This document shows positions 25,902 through 34,538 of a stretch of 40,059 nucleotides of DNA, in pieces. The notes under the pieces are model-generated. The model was not told where the DNA came from, did no database searches, and saw only the letters and a program-made list of their open reading frames with translations. This DNA is from Abyssibacter profundi (GTDB lineage: Bacteria > Pseudomonadota > Gammaproteobacteria > Nevskiales > OUC007): positions 1-40,059 of the forward strand of contig NZ_QEQK01000022.1 in assembly GCF_003151135.1 (NCBI RefSeq), in the 5' to 3' direction. The position numbers were made by a program, and so were the translations under genes. Numbering within the stretch: the stretch's first letter is position 1; each line of letters starts with the position of its first letter.

Positions 25902-26780
25902 ATGGCCTTGAGTATACTGGCGCGCCCCGCGTTTCCGCCGTCTATCGTGTCTTCCCCTCTGCAGGCCTCCGTCATCATCAGCACCTACAACCAGCCGGAT
26001 TGGCTGGAGAAATGCCTGTGGGGCTTTGGCTATCAGACACGGCGGGATTTCGAGGTTGTGATTGCCGATGATGGCTCGGACCAGGCCACCCGCGCACGGG
26101 CCGAATCGGTCTGTGAGGCATTGGACCTGACGCTAAACTATGTCTGGCATCCCGATGACGGCTTCCAGAAATGCCGCATTCTCAACAAGGCGATTCTGGC
26201 GGCACGCAGCGACTATCTGATCTTCACCGACGGTGACTGCATCCCCAAGCCGGACTTCATCGCCACGCACCTGGGCCTGCGCGCACCGGGGCGATTTTTG
26301 TCCGGCGGCTATTTCAAGCTGCCCATGTCCACCAGCCAAGCCATCACACAGGAGGACGTGGCGTCAGGCCGCGTTTTCGATGGCAAATGGCTGCGCGCCC
26401 ACGGCGTGACCGCACCCTGGAACAAGTTGCTGAAGATCACCGCCACACCCCGACAAGCCTGGTGGGCCAATCGCCTGACACCCGCCAATCGCTCGTGGAA
26501 TGGCAATAATTCTTCCACCTGGCGCGATCTGGCGATCCAAACCGGCGGCTTTGACGAGCGTATGGGCTACGGCGGTCAGGATCGTGAGTTTGGCGAACGC
26601 CTGATGAATGCCGGCGTGCGCCCCATCATGATGCGTTACTCCACCGGCATGCTGCACCTGGACCACTCACGCGGTTACCGCAACGAGGAAGGGATTCGTA
26701 AGAACCGGGCAATTCGGGCGGAAACGCGCAAACAGAAAATGACGCGAACGGCGTTTGGGTTGAATCTGCACGCGGACTGA
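25902..26780 (+). CDS. GT2-family glycosyltransferase with galactosyltransferase-type C-terminal domain
   Basis: A 292-residue GT-A transferase. A-S-V-I-I-S-T-Y-N-Q-P is the GT2 start, A-D-D-G-S-D and F-T-D-G-D-C-I-P are the nucleotide and metal sites. The later G-G-F-D-E-R-M-G-Y-G-G-Q-D-R-E-F-G-E-R is the Glyco_transf_7C domain found in galactosyl- and hexosaminyltransferases and in chondroitin-synthase-like enzymes. The ATG at 25902 is my choice; a GTG at 25950, just before the conserved fold, is an alternative, and the frame back to 25863 is less likely. It is divergent from the GT4 gene, with 66 bp between them. Confidence 0.82.
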   Translation: MALSILARPAFPPSIVSSPLQASVIISTYNQPDWLEKCLWGFGYQTRRDFEVVIADDGSDQATRARAESVCEALDLTLNYVWHPDDGFQKCRILNKAILAARSDYLIFTDGDCIPKPDFIATHLGLRAPGRFLSGGYFKLPMSTSQAITQEDVASGRVFDGKWLRAHGVTAPWNKLLKITATPRQAWWANRLTPANRSWNGNNSSTWRDLAIQTGGFDERMGYGGQDREFGERLMNAGVRPIMMRYSTGMLHLDHSRGYRNEEGIRKNRAIRAETRKQKMTRTAFGLNLHAD

Positions 26781-26920
26781 TTGGGTCGCGTGTCGACAGT
26801 CACGGGAGCAGCCTTTGTCACCACTGTGGGTAGCCAAGAAGCCGAGTCGGCGTCAGCTTGACGAGGCCACCTGAGCCCGCATCGCTACCCAATTCCCGAC
26901 ACCAAGGCCTGGGGACACAC

Positions 26921-26948
26921 TTGACGAGCGGACCAATATTGGTACATT
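26921..26948 (+). promoter_or_regulatory. higBA promoter with palindromic operator
   Basis: TTGACG (-35, 26921-26926) and TACATT (-10, 26943-26948) are 16 bp apart. Between them lies a perfect 12-bp palindrome ACCAATATTGGT (26932-26943) touching the -10, the usual site for an autorepressing antitoxin. Transcription would begin at about 26955, which is the A of the toxin start codon. Confidence 0.65.
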
Positions 26949-26954
26949 CAGCGA

Positions 26955-27302
26955 ATGACGTCGATACTCCAAGTTCGATTCTATCGATCTGCATCCGGAG
27001 TTGAGCCAGTCCGCAAATGGTTGGCGGATATGGGGCGACCGAACAAATCCATCATCGGCATGGATATCAAGACGGTGCAAATCGGCTGGCCACTCGGAAT
27101 GCCACTAGTCCGGAAGTTGGAGCCTGGCTTGTGGGAAGTCCGCAGTTCTATACCTGATGGAATTGCACGCGTGCTGTTCACGATCGATGGGGGTCAGATG
27201 GTGTTGCTCCATGGCTTTATCAAGAAGTCGGACAAGACGCCGAAGCATGATTTGAAAGTCGCGAAGACGCGCAAGCGCGAGGTGCTCAATGACGAAACAT
27301 AA
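26955..27302 (+). CDS. higB: HigB/RelE-superfamily toxin (phage Gp49-like)
   Basis: A 115-residue protein of the Gp49/HigB-like branch of RelE toxins, which cut mRNA on the ribosome. The N-terminal R-F-Y-R-S-A-S-G-V-E-P-V-R-K-W-L, the central L-V-R-K-L-E-P-G-L-W-E-V-R, and the C-terminal V-L-L-H-G-F-I-K-K-S-D-K-T-P with basic residues after it are the family pattern. It precedes its antitoxin gene, the order typical of higBA, and overlaps it by 14 bases. It sits within the glycan island, where such pairs may help stabilise acquired DNA. The ATG at 26955 coincides with the predicted transcription start. Confidence 0.88.
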   Translation: MTSILQVRFYRSASGVEPVRKWLADMGRPNKSIIGMDIKTVQIGWPLGMPLVRKLEPGLWEVRSSIPDGIARVLFTIDGGQMVLLHGFIKKSDKTPKHDLKVAKTRKREVLNDET

Positions 27303-27582
27303 CCAGCATGTCGGGTCAGATTTTGATGACTTCCTGGCAGAGGAAGCACTGCTGGAGGAGGTGACAGCCATTGCGCTCAAACGCGTCATCGCCTGGCAGC
27401 TTGAGGAGGCACGAATAGCTCGCGGCCTTGGGAAGACAGCCATGGCCGAGCGCATGCGTACAAGCCGAAGCCAGCTCAACCGTATCCTGGATGAGACGGA
27501 TACCAGCCTGACACTCGAATCGCTAAGCAAGGCGGCCCAGGCAGTCGGCTATCGCATCAAAATTGAGTTAGAAGCGGCTTAA
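27289..27582 (+). CDS. higA: HigA-type XRE-family antitoxin
   Basis: A 97-residue helix-turn-helix antitoxin. The DNA-binding region is at about 45-80 (L-G-K-T-A-M-A-E-R-M-R-T-S-R-S-Q-L-N-R-I-L), followed by L-T-L-E-S-L-S-K-A-A-Q-A-V-G-Y-R-I-K-I, a common end for HigA partners of Gp49 toxins. GAGGTG inside the toxin gene serves as its ribosome-binding site. It should bind and neutralise HigB and repress the operon through the palindrome at 26932-26943. Confidence 0.88.
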   Translation: MTKHNQHVGSDFDDFLAEEALLEEVTAIALKRVIAWQLEEARIARGLGKTAMAERMRTSRSQLNRILDETDTSLTLESLSKAAQAVGYRIKIELEAA

Positions 27583-27686
27583 CATCGATTGCTTCCCATC
27601 ACGTCGACTGACCTGGGTGTCCCCGCAGGACATCTTGCCTATAGAGCGCAACAGGCAAGGAAAAACCCCAGGAGTTTCAGCCTACC

Positions 27687-28565
27687 TCACCAAGTGAGCC
27701 GCCGCCGCCAGGCTTTCCAGTCCAAGGGTTTAACCTCGAGAATCTGCCGCACGGTGTTCCGGGCTGCGGCCATGTCGCCACCATGCCGTTGCTTGGACGC
27801 CACGCGGTGCAGGTGCATCGCCAGGACATCTGGGTGCTGTGACAGGTACTCGCGATTCTTCTCGATGACGCGTTGTTCGCAGGCATTAAATAATTCTGCG
27901 TCCCCGGTATCGCTCAACCTCTCGCCGGAGTGAACATGGTGATTCACAAGGCAATGGCCAACGCGCTGACCGACGTGACCTCTCTGGAGCAGTCGGTAGA
28001 CAAGATCCCGGTCCTCCGAGACACGCAAGGCGTCATCGAAACCGCCGATGTCGAGTAAGACCGAGGACCGCACGCCAAATCCAGCACTGGAAGCAGCTTG
28101 CGCGGCGGCGCAGTGTTCTATCTCTGACGACGCGGCAGGATCGATACGACAGTCATCGGATCGTTCGATCTTGATTGGCTCACCATTGTCGTTCAGCCAG
28201 CGACGCGCCCCCCAGAACCAATCGGCATCCGACGCCCGACCCATCGACTCAGTGACCGCCCGTATTGCACCCTCGCGAAGGCCATCATCATCATCCAGAA
28301 ACATCACCCAGGGGGTGGTCGCAGCAGCAACCCCCGCGTTTCGCGCCGCTGAGGCGCCCGGCCTGCCGGTCTGACGCTCAATAACACGCAGAGTCGGATG
28401 GTGTAATGCGCGAAGCGCCTCTGAGCTGCCGTCATCACAATGATCACAGACAACAATCACCTCGGCGACGGCCGGCTGCTGCGTCCGGACAGACTCCACC
28501 GCATGCAGCAAGGCGCTGCATCGATTATGCGTCGGGATGACGAGTGTCAGGTCCTGCGGGCTCAT
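27687..28565 (-). CDS. GT2-family glycosyltransferase
   Basis: A 292-residue GT-A transferase. L-T-L-V-I-P-T-H-N-R-C-S-A-L at the start, a D-D-G-S nucleotide site near 45, G-A-S-A-A-R-N-A-G-V-A-A-A near 70-82 and the metal-binding F-L-D-D-D-D near 90 are typical of GT2. G-G-F-D-D-A-L-R-V-S-E-D-R-D-L supplies the catalytic acidic region. The last 60 residues are basic and helical. It is alone on its strand between the toxin-antitoxin pair and a divergent methyltransferase, so its pathway is inferred from the island only. Confidence 0.85.
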   Translation of the reverse strand: MSPQDLTLVIPTHNRCSALLHAVESVRTQQPAVAEVIVVCDHCDDGSSEALRALHHPTLRVIERQTGRPGASAARNAGVAAATTPWVMFLDDDDGLREGAIRAVTESMGRASDADWFWGARRWLNDNGEPIKIERSDDCRIDPAASSEIEHCAAAQAASSAGFGVRSSVLLDIGGFDDALRVSEDRDLVYRLLQRGHVGQRVGHCLVNHHVHSGERLSDTGDAELFNACEQRVIEKNREYLSQHPDVLAMHLHRVASKQRHGGDMAAARNTVRQILEVKPLDWKAWRRRLTW

Positions 28566-28748
28566 CTAGGGGGTTGGTCGGAAATCCAGTGTGTGAAAAG
28601 ATACCCTAGCGCGCTCGGCAATGCTGAATCCTTGGTTAGAAAGAACTCAGCTGCCAATGCGCGCCCCCTTGAGCTCGAGTCATGAGCGATTTGCTTTTTA
28701 CACCAGAGCAGCTTGGAGTCCATCCTTACCCGGGGTTACCTGACAAAC

Positions 28749-29567
28749 ATGTCCGAAGAGAAATGCTGTGTTTGCTCTACCTCGATGCAACCAATCTTCA
28801 AAGGTTGTGTCCTCCAACGCCATCAAGTGACCTACTTCCAGTGCGCTGATTGCGGCTTTTTACGCACCCAGAACCCCACCTGGCTTAATGAGGCCTACTC
28901 CTCGGCGATTGCTCGCTCGGACACAGGCTTGGTAGTGAGAAACCTTCAGATTGCCCGGCACCTAGCATGTGTGTTGGATGCTTTTTTCGAACCGGACGGT
29001 CGATTCTTGGACACAGCGGGCGGTACAGGCCTTCTAACTCGCCTGATGCGCGACACAGGGTTCGATTTTTGGTGGGAGGATCCGTACTGCGAGAACGTTA
29101 TGGCTGCTGGCTTTGAAGTTGCGCCTGCAGCTTCGGATTTCGAGGCTGTTACAGCGTTTGAGGCCCTCGAGCATATGGTTAATCCAATGGAATTCATCAA
29201 GGATTCGCTCTCTCGGAGTCGTACGAAAACGCTGATTTTTTCAACCGAGCTATACGCACCACCAAAGCCACGCAAACACTGGTGGTACTTGGCTCAATCG
29301 ACTGGGCAACACATCTCGTTTTTTACACGCAAGACGATGGAAACGATCGCGGTTCATCACGGGCTTAACTTCTACAGCCAGGGCTTGATTCACATGCTCA
29401 CTGAGAAGTCGATCGATCCGAAGCGTTATCGAAAGACCATGCGGCGAGTAGACCGAGGCCTCTACGATAAGGTAGCGATGCGCATGCACGGGCTGACTCA
29501 GGCAGATCACGAGAGAATGATCCAACAGGCAGTCTCAGCCCCCGCTATCCAAACTTCAGGGGCATGA
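28749..29567 (+). CDS. class I methyltransferase with N-terminal zinc ribbon
   Basis: A 272-residue protein from the ATG at 28749; a TTG at 28713 would add 12 residues, and neither has a good ribosome-binding site. Cysteines C6 and C9, then C34 and C37, form a four-cysteine zinc site as in sugar C-methyltransferase-like proteins. The SAM region follows: F-L-D-T-A-G-G-T-G-L-L-T-R-L near 88, and F-E-A-L-E-H-M-V-N-P near 142. The tail has several histidines. This architecture is common in deoxysugar or surface-glycan methylation, but the substrate is unknown. Confidence 0.78.
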   Translation: MSEEKCCVCSTSMQPIFKGCVLQRHQVTYFQCADCGFLRTQNPTWLNEAYSSAIARSDTGLVVRNLQIARHLACVLDAFFEPDGRFLDTAGGTGLLTRLMRDTGFDFWWEDPYCENVMAAGFEVAPAASDFEAVTAFEALEHMVNPMEFIKDSLSRSRTKTLIFSTELYAPPKPRKHWWYLAQSTGQHISFFTRKTMETIAVHHGLNFYSQGLIHMLTEKSIDPKRYRKTMRRVDRGLYDKVAMRMHGLTQADHERMIQQAVSAPAIQTSGA

Positions 29568-29744
29568 GATAGTCACCGAGGGCAATCCGGGAAAGGTTCC
29601 TGACATTCTTCAAGTTAATTACGGCATGTACGAAAATTGAAAGGTTCTCTCTCCCTTCCGGCGCCACTAAAAGCCAATTATCCGAAAGTTTGGCCATGGG
29701 TCGTGGAATCGGCACCAGTCGGCACAGAGGATATTTCCTCTCAA

Positions 29745-30683
29745 ATGCGACTATCTTTGGTCACCCCGGCATATCAGGCAGGCCGGTATTTAGAAGAAAC
29801 GATTCGCTCCGTAATTGCACAGAACTGGTCAAATCTAGAGCTGATCCTCATTGACGGGGGTAGCACAGATGAGACAAGAACAATTGCACAGCACTATGCA
29901 CCTTGGATTAGTCATTTTGTATCCGAGCCGGATGATGGACAGGCAGATGCAATTAACAAAGGACTGCAACTAGCGACGGGAGAGTTCGTCAACTGGCTTA
30001 ATGCCGATGACTTACTAACACCAGGCGCACTGGCCACCGTGGCTCGTCTCGGCGCGAGAGCCGACGTGGTGGCGGGGGCCACGGAAGATTTCGACCCGCA
30101 AGGCCGAACACGAGTGATTCACGCTCGCGGACTTTGCTTTGAAGAGATGGTTCGACATGGCGCGGGGGGGGATGTACTTTTTCATCAGCCATCGATCTGG
30201 ATTCGAAGAAAGTGCCTCGCAGCAATCGGCCCATTGGCGACAGACTTACACTATAAGTTTGATTTCGACATGCTGCTGCGCCTGCTGGCACAGCAACCCT
30301 TGGTCGAGTACACACCGCAGATTCTCGCACGCTTCCGTTTGCACCCAGCTTCGAAAACAGTCGGTGAACAGCCCAAGTTTCTAGCCGACCACGTTTGCGC
30401 GTTGGCGCGACTACGCGCCAACCCGGCCTATACACGTTGGCATCCTCTGATTGAGCAACCGCTTCGAGACAAGCGCTGGCAACTTTATCTCGCGAAGCTC
30501 ATGGCAGATGGTCAACGAAGTCGCTGGTCGCGGTTACGAGAACTTCGCGCGCAGATCAAAGCAGATCCGGCGCATCGGTGTAGTGGCAGTACACGACGTG
30601 CAGCACAACGGATTCTGCTCAAGGGCACCCACGTCAAGCTCGCCAAAATGCCACGTCGCCGTTGGGCTCTCCGCCGTGGCTGA
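29745..30683 (+). CDS. GT2-family glycosyltransferase (WcaA-like)
   Basis: A 312-residue GT-A enzyme begun at the ATG at 29745, directly at M-R-L-S-L-V-T-P-A-Y-Q; frames further upstream (to a TTG at 29637) add residues unlike the family. L-I-D-G-G-S-T-D-E-T, S-E-P-D-D-G-Q-A-D-A-I-N-K-G and W-L-N-A-D-D are the nucleotide, acceptor and metal segments of this GT2 subgroup. The C-terminal 60 residues are strongly basic. A six-pair hairpin overlaps its likely ribosome-binding site. It overlaps the next gene by 8 bases. Confidence 0.87.
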   Translation: MRLSLVTPAYQAGRYLEETIRSVIAQNWSNLELILIDGGSTDETRTIAQHYAPWISHFVSEPDDGQADAINKGLQLATGEFVNWLNADDLLTPGALATVARLGARADVVAGATEDFDPQGRTRVIHARGLCFEEMVRHGAGGDVLFHQPSIWIRRKCLAAIGPLATDLHYKFDFDMLLRLLAQQPLVEYTPQILARFRLHPASKTVGEQPKFLADHVCALARLRANPAYTRWHPLIEQPLRDKRWQLYLAKLMADGQRSRWSRLRELRAQIKADPAHRCSGSTRRAAQRILLKGTHVKLAKMPRRRWALRRG

Positions 30684-31677
30684 ACCCACCGCGAACAGTC
30701 GTCCACATCTCTGTCTTGTGGACCATAGCTACCACAAGACCACTGCAAGCAATCGCTTCCTGCTCGACCTGCTGGGTCGGGGCGCCGAACTCACCGTTCT
30801 GCACGATCAACAATGGAATGGTGGCCCGCCGGTGACCGCGCGCGCTATCAATGCTGTCAATGCTGATGCGGTGGTTTTCTTCCAGATTCGTCCACAACGG
30901 GCACTCCTTGCCCGGCTGCGGTGCCGAAACCTTACCTGGGTACCCATGCGCGACGATATCTCGACTCGGTCGAAGCGCTGGCAAAAATTGCGACCATTCG
31001 GGTTGAAGATCATCAGTTTCAGCGGAGAGATAGAAGAGTTAGCAGAAGCAGCAGGGCTAGCTTGCTTGCGCTTGCGCTACTACCCACCGGCCCTAAAACT
31101 AATTCCAAGTCGGGGCCCAGCGCCTACCGTGCTTTGGTGGTACCGCCATGCCGACATCAGTTTGCCACTCGTCGAGTCGCTGATAGGCGAGCAGACAATC
31201 GCTGAACTGATCATCCGACATGCACCAGATCCAGGCCAGCCAGTACTTCATTTGCCGAAAGACGCCTACCGTCGTTGGCCAATTCGAGAAGTTCACGGCT
31301 GGCTGGAGCCCGAGAAATATCGAGAACTCGTGGAACCCGCTACGCACGTCATTGCACCCAGACTCATTGAGGGAATCGGGCTTCCAGTGCTTGAAGCCAT
31401 GGCGCGAGGCCAGTGCGTCATCGCGGCGAATAGGCCCACGATGAACGAATACATCACACACGAAGACACCGGCCTGCTCTACGAACCTGAGACGCCCAAG
31501 CAGATTGAACTAGCCGCTGGGGCCGGCTGCGGCCAACGAGCCCATGAACAGGTGACTCAAGGTCATGCACGATGGCAGAGCGAATCTTCCGACATATTGC
31601 CCTTCATCCTGCAGCGGATCGAACGCAGAAATCCGTTAGTCGCAATCCACCGACTGCGCAACGACATTCGCGATTAG
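30676..31677 (+). CDS. GT4-like glycosyltransferase
   Basis: A 333-residue protein from a GTG at 30676 that overlaps the preceding glycosyltransferase stop; the frame extends to 30451, but inside that gene it reads as a shadow. H-L-C-L-V-D-H-S-Y-H-K-T-T is the N-terminal start of a GT-B fold. The donor motif near residue 230-245 reads L-I-E-G-I-G-L-P-V-L-E-A-M-A-R-G, with both glutamates of E-x7-E present. N-E-Y-I-T-H-E-D-T-G-L-L-Y follows. Its stop codon is one base from the convergent glnE stop, leaving no room for a terminator. It marks the end of the glycan island. Confidence 0.8.
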   Translation: MAEPTANSRPHLCLVDHSYHKTTASNRFLLDLLGRGAELTVLHDQQWNGGPPVTARAINAVNADAVVFFQIRPQRALLARLRCRNLTWVPMRDDISTRSKRWQKLRPFGLKIISFSGEIEELAEAAGLACLRLRYYPPALKLIPSRGPAPTVLWWYRHADISLPLVESLIGEQTIAELIIRHAPDPGQPVLHLPKDAYRRWPIREVHGWLEPEKYRELVEPATHVIAPRLIEGIGLPVLEAMARGQCVIAANRPTMNEYITHEDTGLLYEPETPKQIELAAGAGCGQRAHEQVTQGHARWQSESSDILPFILQRIERRNPLVAIHRLRNDIRD

Positions 31678-31678
31678 A

Positions 31679-34342
31679 TCATCCGAGCCATGCACTCCAG
31701 TGATGGCGCACGCAGTCGGCGTGCTCGACCATCGCGGTTTCGGGCTCCTCGGGCTTGCGATCGGCCAATACCTTGCGGTGCATGCGGGAGCGAATATCCA
31801 GGTAGGCCGCGGTCAACGCCTCAGCAGCCTGCGCTTCGATGACCCCCATGCGTGCCAGCGCGTCGAGTTGCCGGACGTTGTCCGACCAATCGACGACAGC
31901 CGGCTGCTCCGGCGCGTGGCGCAACAGCAGGTATTGCACCAGGAACTCCAAATCCATCATGCCGCCCGGCGACTGCTTGAGGTCAAAGATGCCGGGCTCG
32001 GGCCGCAACCATTCCTTGCGCAGGCGCTCGCGCATATCGACAACGGCGCTGCGCAACGCATCGACATCGCGCGGCCGCGACAGGGTTTCGCGACGAATCG
32101 CCGTGAACGCCTCGGCCAGCACCGGGTCGCCGGCGACCACACGGGCGCGGCATAGCGCCTGATGCTCCCAGGTCCAGGCCTGGGTTTGCTGATAGTTTTG
32201 AAAGGCCTGGATGGAGGTGACCAGCAGACCGGACCGCCCGCTGGGCCGCAGGCGCGTATCGATCTCGTAGGCGCGCCCTGCCCCGGTCTGGGTCGTGACC
32301 CAATGGATGAGACGCTGCACCCAGCGAATGGCGTACTGGGTGACATCCAGAGACCGCCGGCCGTCGCTGTCTCCCTGCCCACGGTGCAGAAAGACCAAGT
32401 CCAGGTCCGATCCGTAATTCAGTTCGATGCCGCCCAGCTTGCCGTAGGCGACAATCGCCAGCCCCGCGTCGGGCGGCAGCTCACCATGGCGCTCGACCAT
32501 GTCCTGGCGTGAGCACTCCAACGCCTGGACAAGGGTTGCCTCGGCGATCCAGCTGAGGTGATCGGAGACGCGCATCAATGGCAGCGCCCCGCTGATCTCG
32601 GCCGCCGCCACACGCAGCATCTGGCCCTGCTGAAACTGTCGCAGCCCGTCCAGACGAGCCTCATCATCAGCCGCGCGGTTCACGGCATCGGCCACCAGGG
32701 TTTGCAGCGCCTGGCGGCCCGGCGGCTCGGCAAGCAGCCGGGGGTCTAGCAACTCATCCAGCAGCCCCGGCGCCGCGACGATTTGGCGCACCACCCAGGG
32801 ACTGCCTTCGGCGAGCCGAATCAGGTGCTCGAGCGCAACCGGACGCTCATCCAGCAGTGCCAGGTAATTGGTCCGGCCGACCAATGCTTCGAGTATCGAC
32901 AACAACCTGCGGGCAACCTCATCCGGCTCGGAACAACCGGACAGGTGCTCCAGGCAGGCTGGCCAGATGCGTTGAAGCCGGGTCTCGGCCGCATCGCTGT
33001 AACGATCGCTTTCGCGCAGTGCGCGGACCAACTCGCCGATGCGCTCAGGCTGCTCCAACCCCGCATCGGTCATACGTTGCTGGCCAGCCGCCGACTCGGC
33101 GCGTTGCCAGCAGGCGGCATCCGGTGTTTCGTCGTCCTCGGCCGTACCGACAATGGCTTCGAACATGTCGTGCACACGCTCGCGATGCTGATCCAGTTGG
33201 GCTTCCAGCGCCGCCCAGTCGGGCTGATGGAAGGCCGTGGCCAGTGCGGCGCGAATCTCCGGATCATTCGGCACGGCATGCCACTGCGCATCGCTCCACA
33301 TCTGCAGGCGGTTCTCGAACTGGCGCAGGAATAAATAGGCCGCCTCCAGCGCGGAGCCGTCATCCTCGCTGAGGTGGCCAGCCTCGACCGCAGCCTGCAA
33401 TGCAGGCCGCCATGCGGCGTGACGCAGGCCGGTGTCGGTGCCGCCATGGACAAGCTGCAGGGCCTGCAGGATGAACTCGGCTTCGCGAATTCCCCCGGCA
33501 CCGCGTTTGATGTCGAGATCTCCGGTCGTCCGCGCGACATCGGCGGCAATATCTGCCTTCACCCGTCGCAACGAGGCGAAGGCGCCGAAATCCAGATAGC
33601 GGCGATAAACAAACGGCTGCAGATGCACAAGCAGCGTATGCGCCCAGCCGGGCGCCTGGCCCACCCAGCGCGCCTTCATCAAGGCATAGCGCTCCCAGGC
33701 ACGACCGTGGGCTTCGTAGTAGTGCTCCAGCGCCGGTGCCGAGACCGCAATCGGCCCTGACCGCCCGAACGGTCGCAGCCGGGTATCGACCCGGTACACG
33801 ATGCCCTCCGGCGTGACATCCGCCAGTTGCGCAATCAGGCGCTGGGCAACGCGGGCAAAGTAGGTCGCCGCATCAAGCGCACGCGCTCCTTGACTGGCGG
33901 ATTCAGCCGGACCGTGAACGAAGATCAAATCCACATCGGATGAGAAGTTCAGTTCCCCCCCACCCAACTTACCCATGGCCAGCACCGCCAACCTCGCGGG
34001 CGCACCCTCGGGAGTGGATAAGGCGCCGTGGCGTGACGCCACGTGGTCATGCGCCTCATCCAGTGCGGCCGCAATCAGGGTGTCGGCCACCGCTGACAAT
34101 GCAGACAGACTGGCCCAGCCATCATCCCGGCCGTCGAGATTACGCAGCGCAATCGCAGCCAGTAAGCGACGGCGGGCGCAGCGCAGGGCCGCGAACCAAT
34201 TGCCCTGGGCGGCGTGCTGGGCCTCGAGTTCTTCTGCGGCGCGTGTCGCGGTCACGCTGGCATTGCAGAACGCAGCCAGATCGTCCCAGTGGGCGCTTTC
34301 CCTGGAAAGAAAGGGCCCCGCAGTCACAGCGATATCAGTCAT
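31679..34342 (-). CDS. glnE: bifunctional glutamine synthetase adenylyltransferase/adenylyl-removing enzyme
   Basis: An 887-residue enzyme that adds and removes AMP on glutamine synthetase under control of PII proteins and glutamine. Two nucleotidyltransferase domains are visible: the N-terminal de-adenylylase with M-G-K-L-G-G-G-E-L-N-F-S-S-D-V-D-L-I-F near 130, and the C-terminal adenylylase with K-L-G-G-I-E-L-N-Y-G-S-D-L-D-L-V-F near 635. Both keep the metal-binding aspartates. E. coli GlnE has 946 residues, and this protein appears shorter at the N-terminus. The gene lies on the same strand as ilvE, and the two are neighbours in Pseudomonas. Confidence 0.96.
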   Translation of the reverse strand: MTDIAVTAGPFLSRESAHWDDLAAFCNASVTATRAAEELEAQHAAQGNWFAALRCARRRLLAAIALRNLDGRDDGWASLSALSAVADTLIAAALDEAHDHVASRHGALSTPEGAPARLAVLAMGKLGGGELNFSSDVDLIFVHGPAESASQGARALDAATYFARVAQRLIAQLADVTPEGIVYRVDTRLRPFGRSGPIAVSAPALEHYYEAHGRAWERYALMKARWVGQAPGWAHTLLVHLQPFVYRRYLDFGAFASLRRVKADIAADVARTTGDLDIKRGAGGIREAEFILQALQLVHGGTDTGLRHAAWRPALQAAVEAGHLSEDDGSALEAAYLFLRQFENRLQMWSDAQWHAVPNDPEIRAALATAFHQPDWAALEAQLDQHRERVHDMFEAIVGTAEDDETPDAACWQRAESAAGQQRMTDAGLEQPERIGELVRALRESDRYSDAAETRLQRIWPACLEHLSGCSEPDEVARRLLSILEALVGRTNYLALLDERPVALEHLIRLAEGSPWVVRQIVAAPGLLDELLDPRLLAEPPGRQALQTLVADAVNRAADDEARLDGLRQFQQGQMLRVAAAEISGALPLMRVSDHLSWIAEATLVQALECSRQDMVERHGELPPDAGLAIVAYGKLGGIELNYGSDLDLVFLHRGQGDSDGRRSLDVTQYAIRWVQRLIHWVTTQTGAGRAYEIDTRLRPSGRSGLLVTSIQAFQNYQQTQAWTWEHQALCRARVVAGDPVLAEAFTAIRRETLSRPRDVDALRSAVVDMRERLRKEWLRPEPGIFDLKQSPGGMMDLEFLVQYLLLRHAPEQPAVVDWSDNVRQLDALARMGVIEAQAAEALTAAYLDIRSRMHRKVLADRKPEEPETAMVEHADCVRHHWSAWLG

Positions 34343-34538
34343 GGCTCTCGGGTGCGGAAAACCACCGGACAGCGACGCGATCAGGGTCCGCGCGCAAGGC
34401 CAAGCTCGCGTAGGAGGACACCCGCAGTCGGCTTGGCTCCAGGCTTTCCGAAGTCTTCCAGCTTGATCGGGCGAGCAACGCTACCAGAATCACGCAACGG
34501 CGCGGCGCCAGGTCGGCGTGCAGCCGGGAAGCGTCGGG

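Noticed and set aside
27634-27659. CTTGCCT/AGGCAAG inverted repeat after higA as a terminator
   Set aside because: The loop is 12 bases and no T-run follows on either strand.
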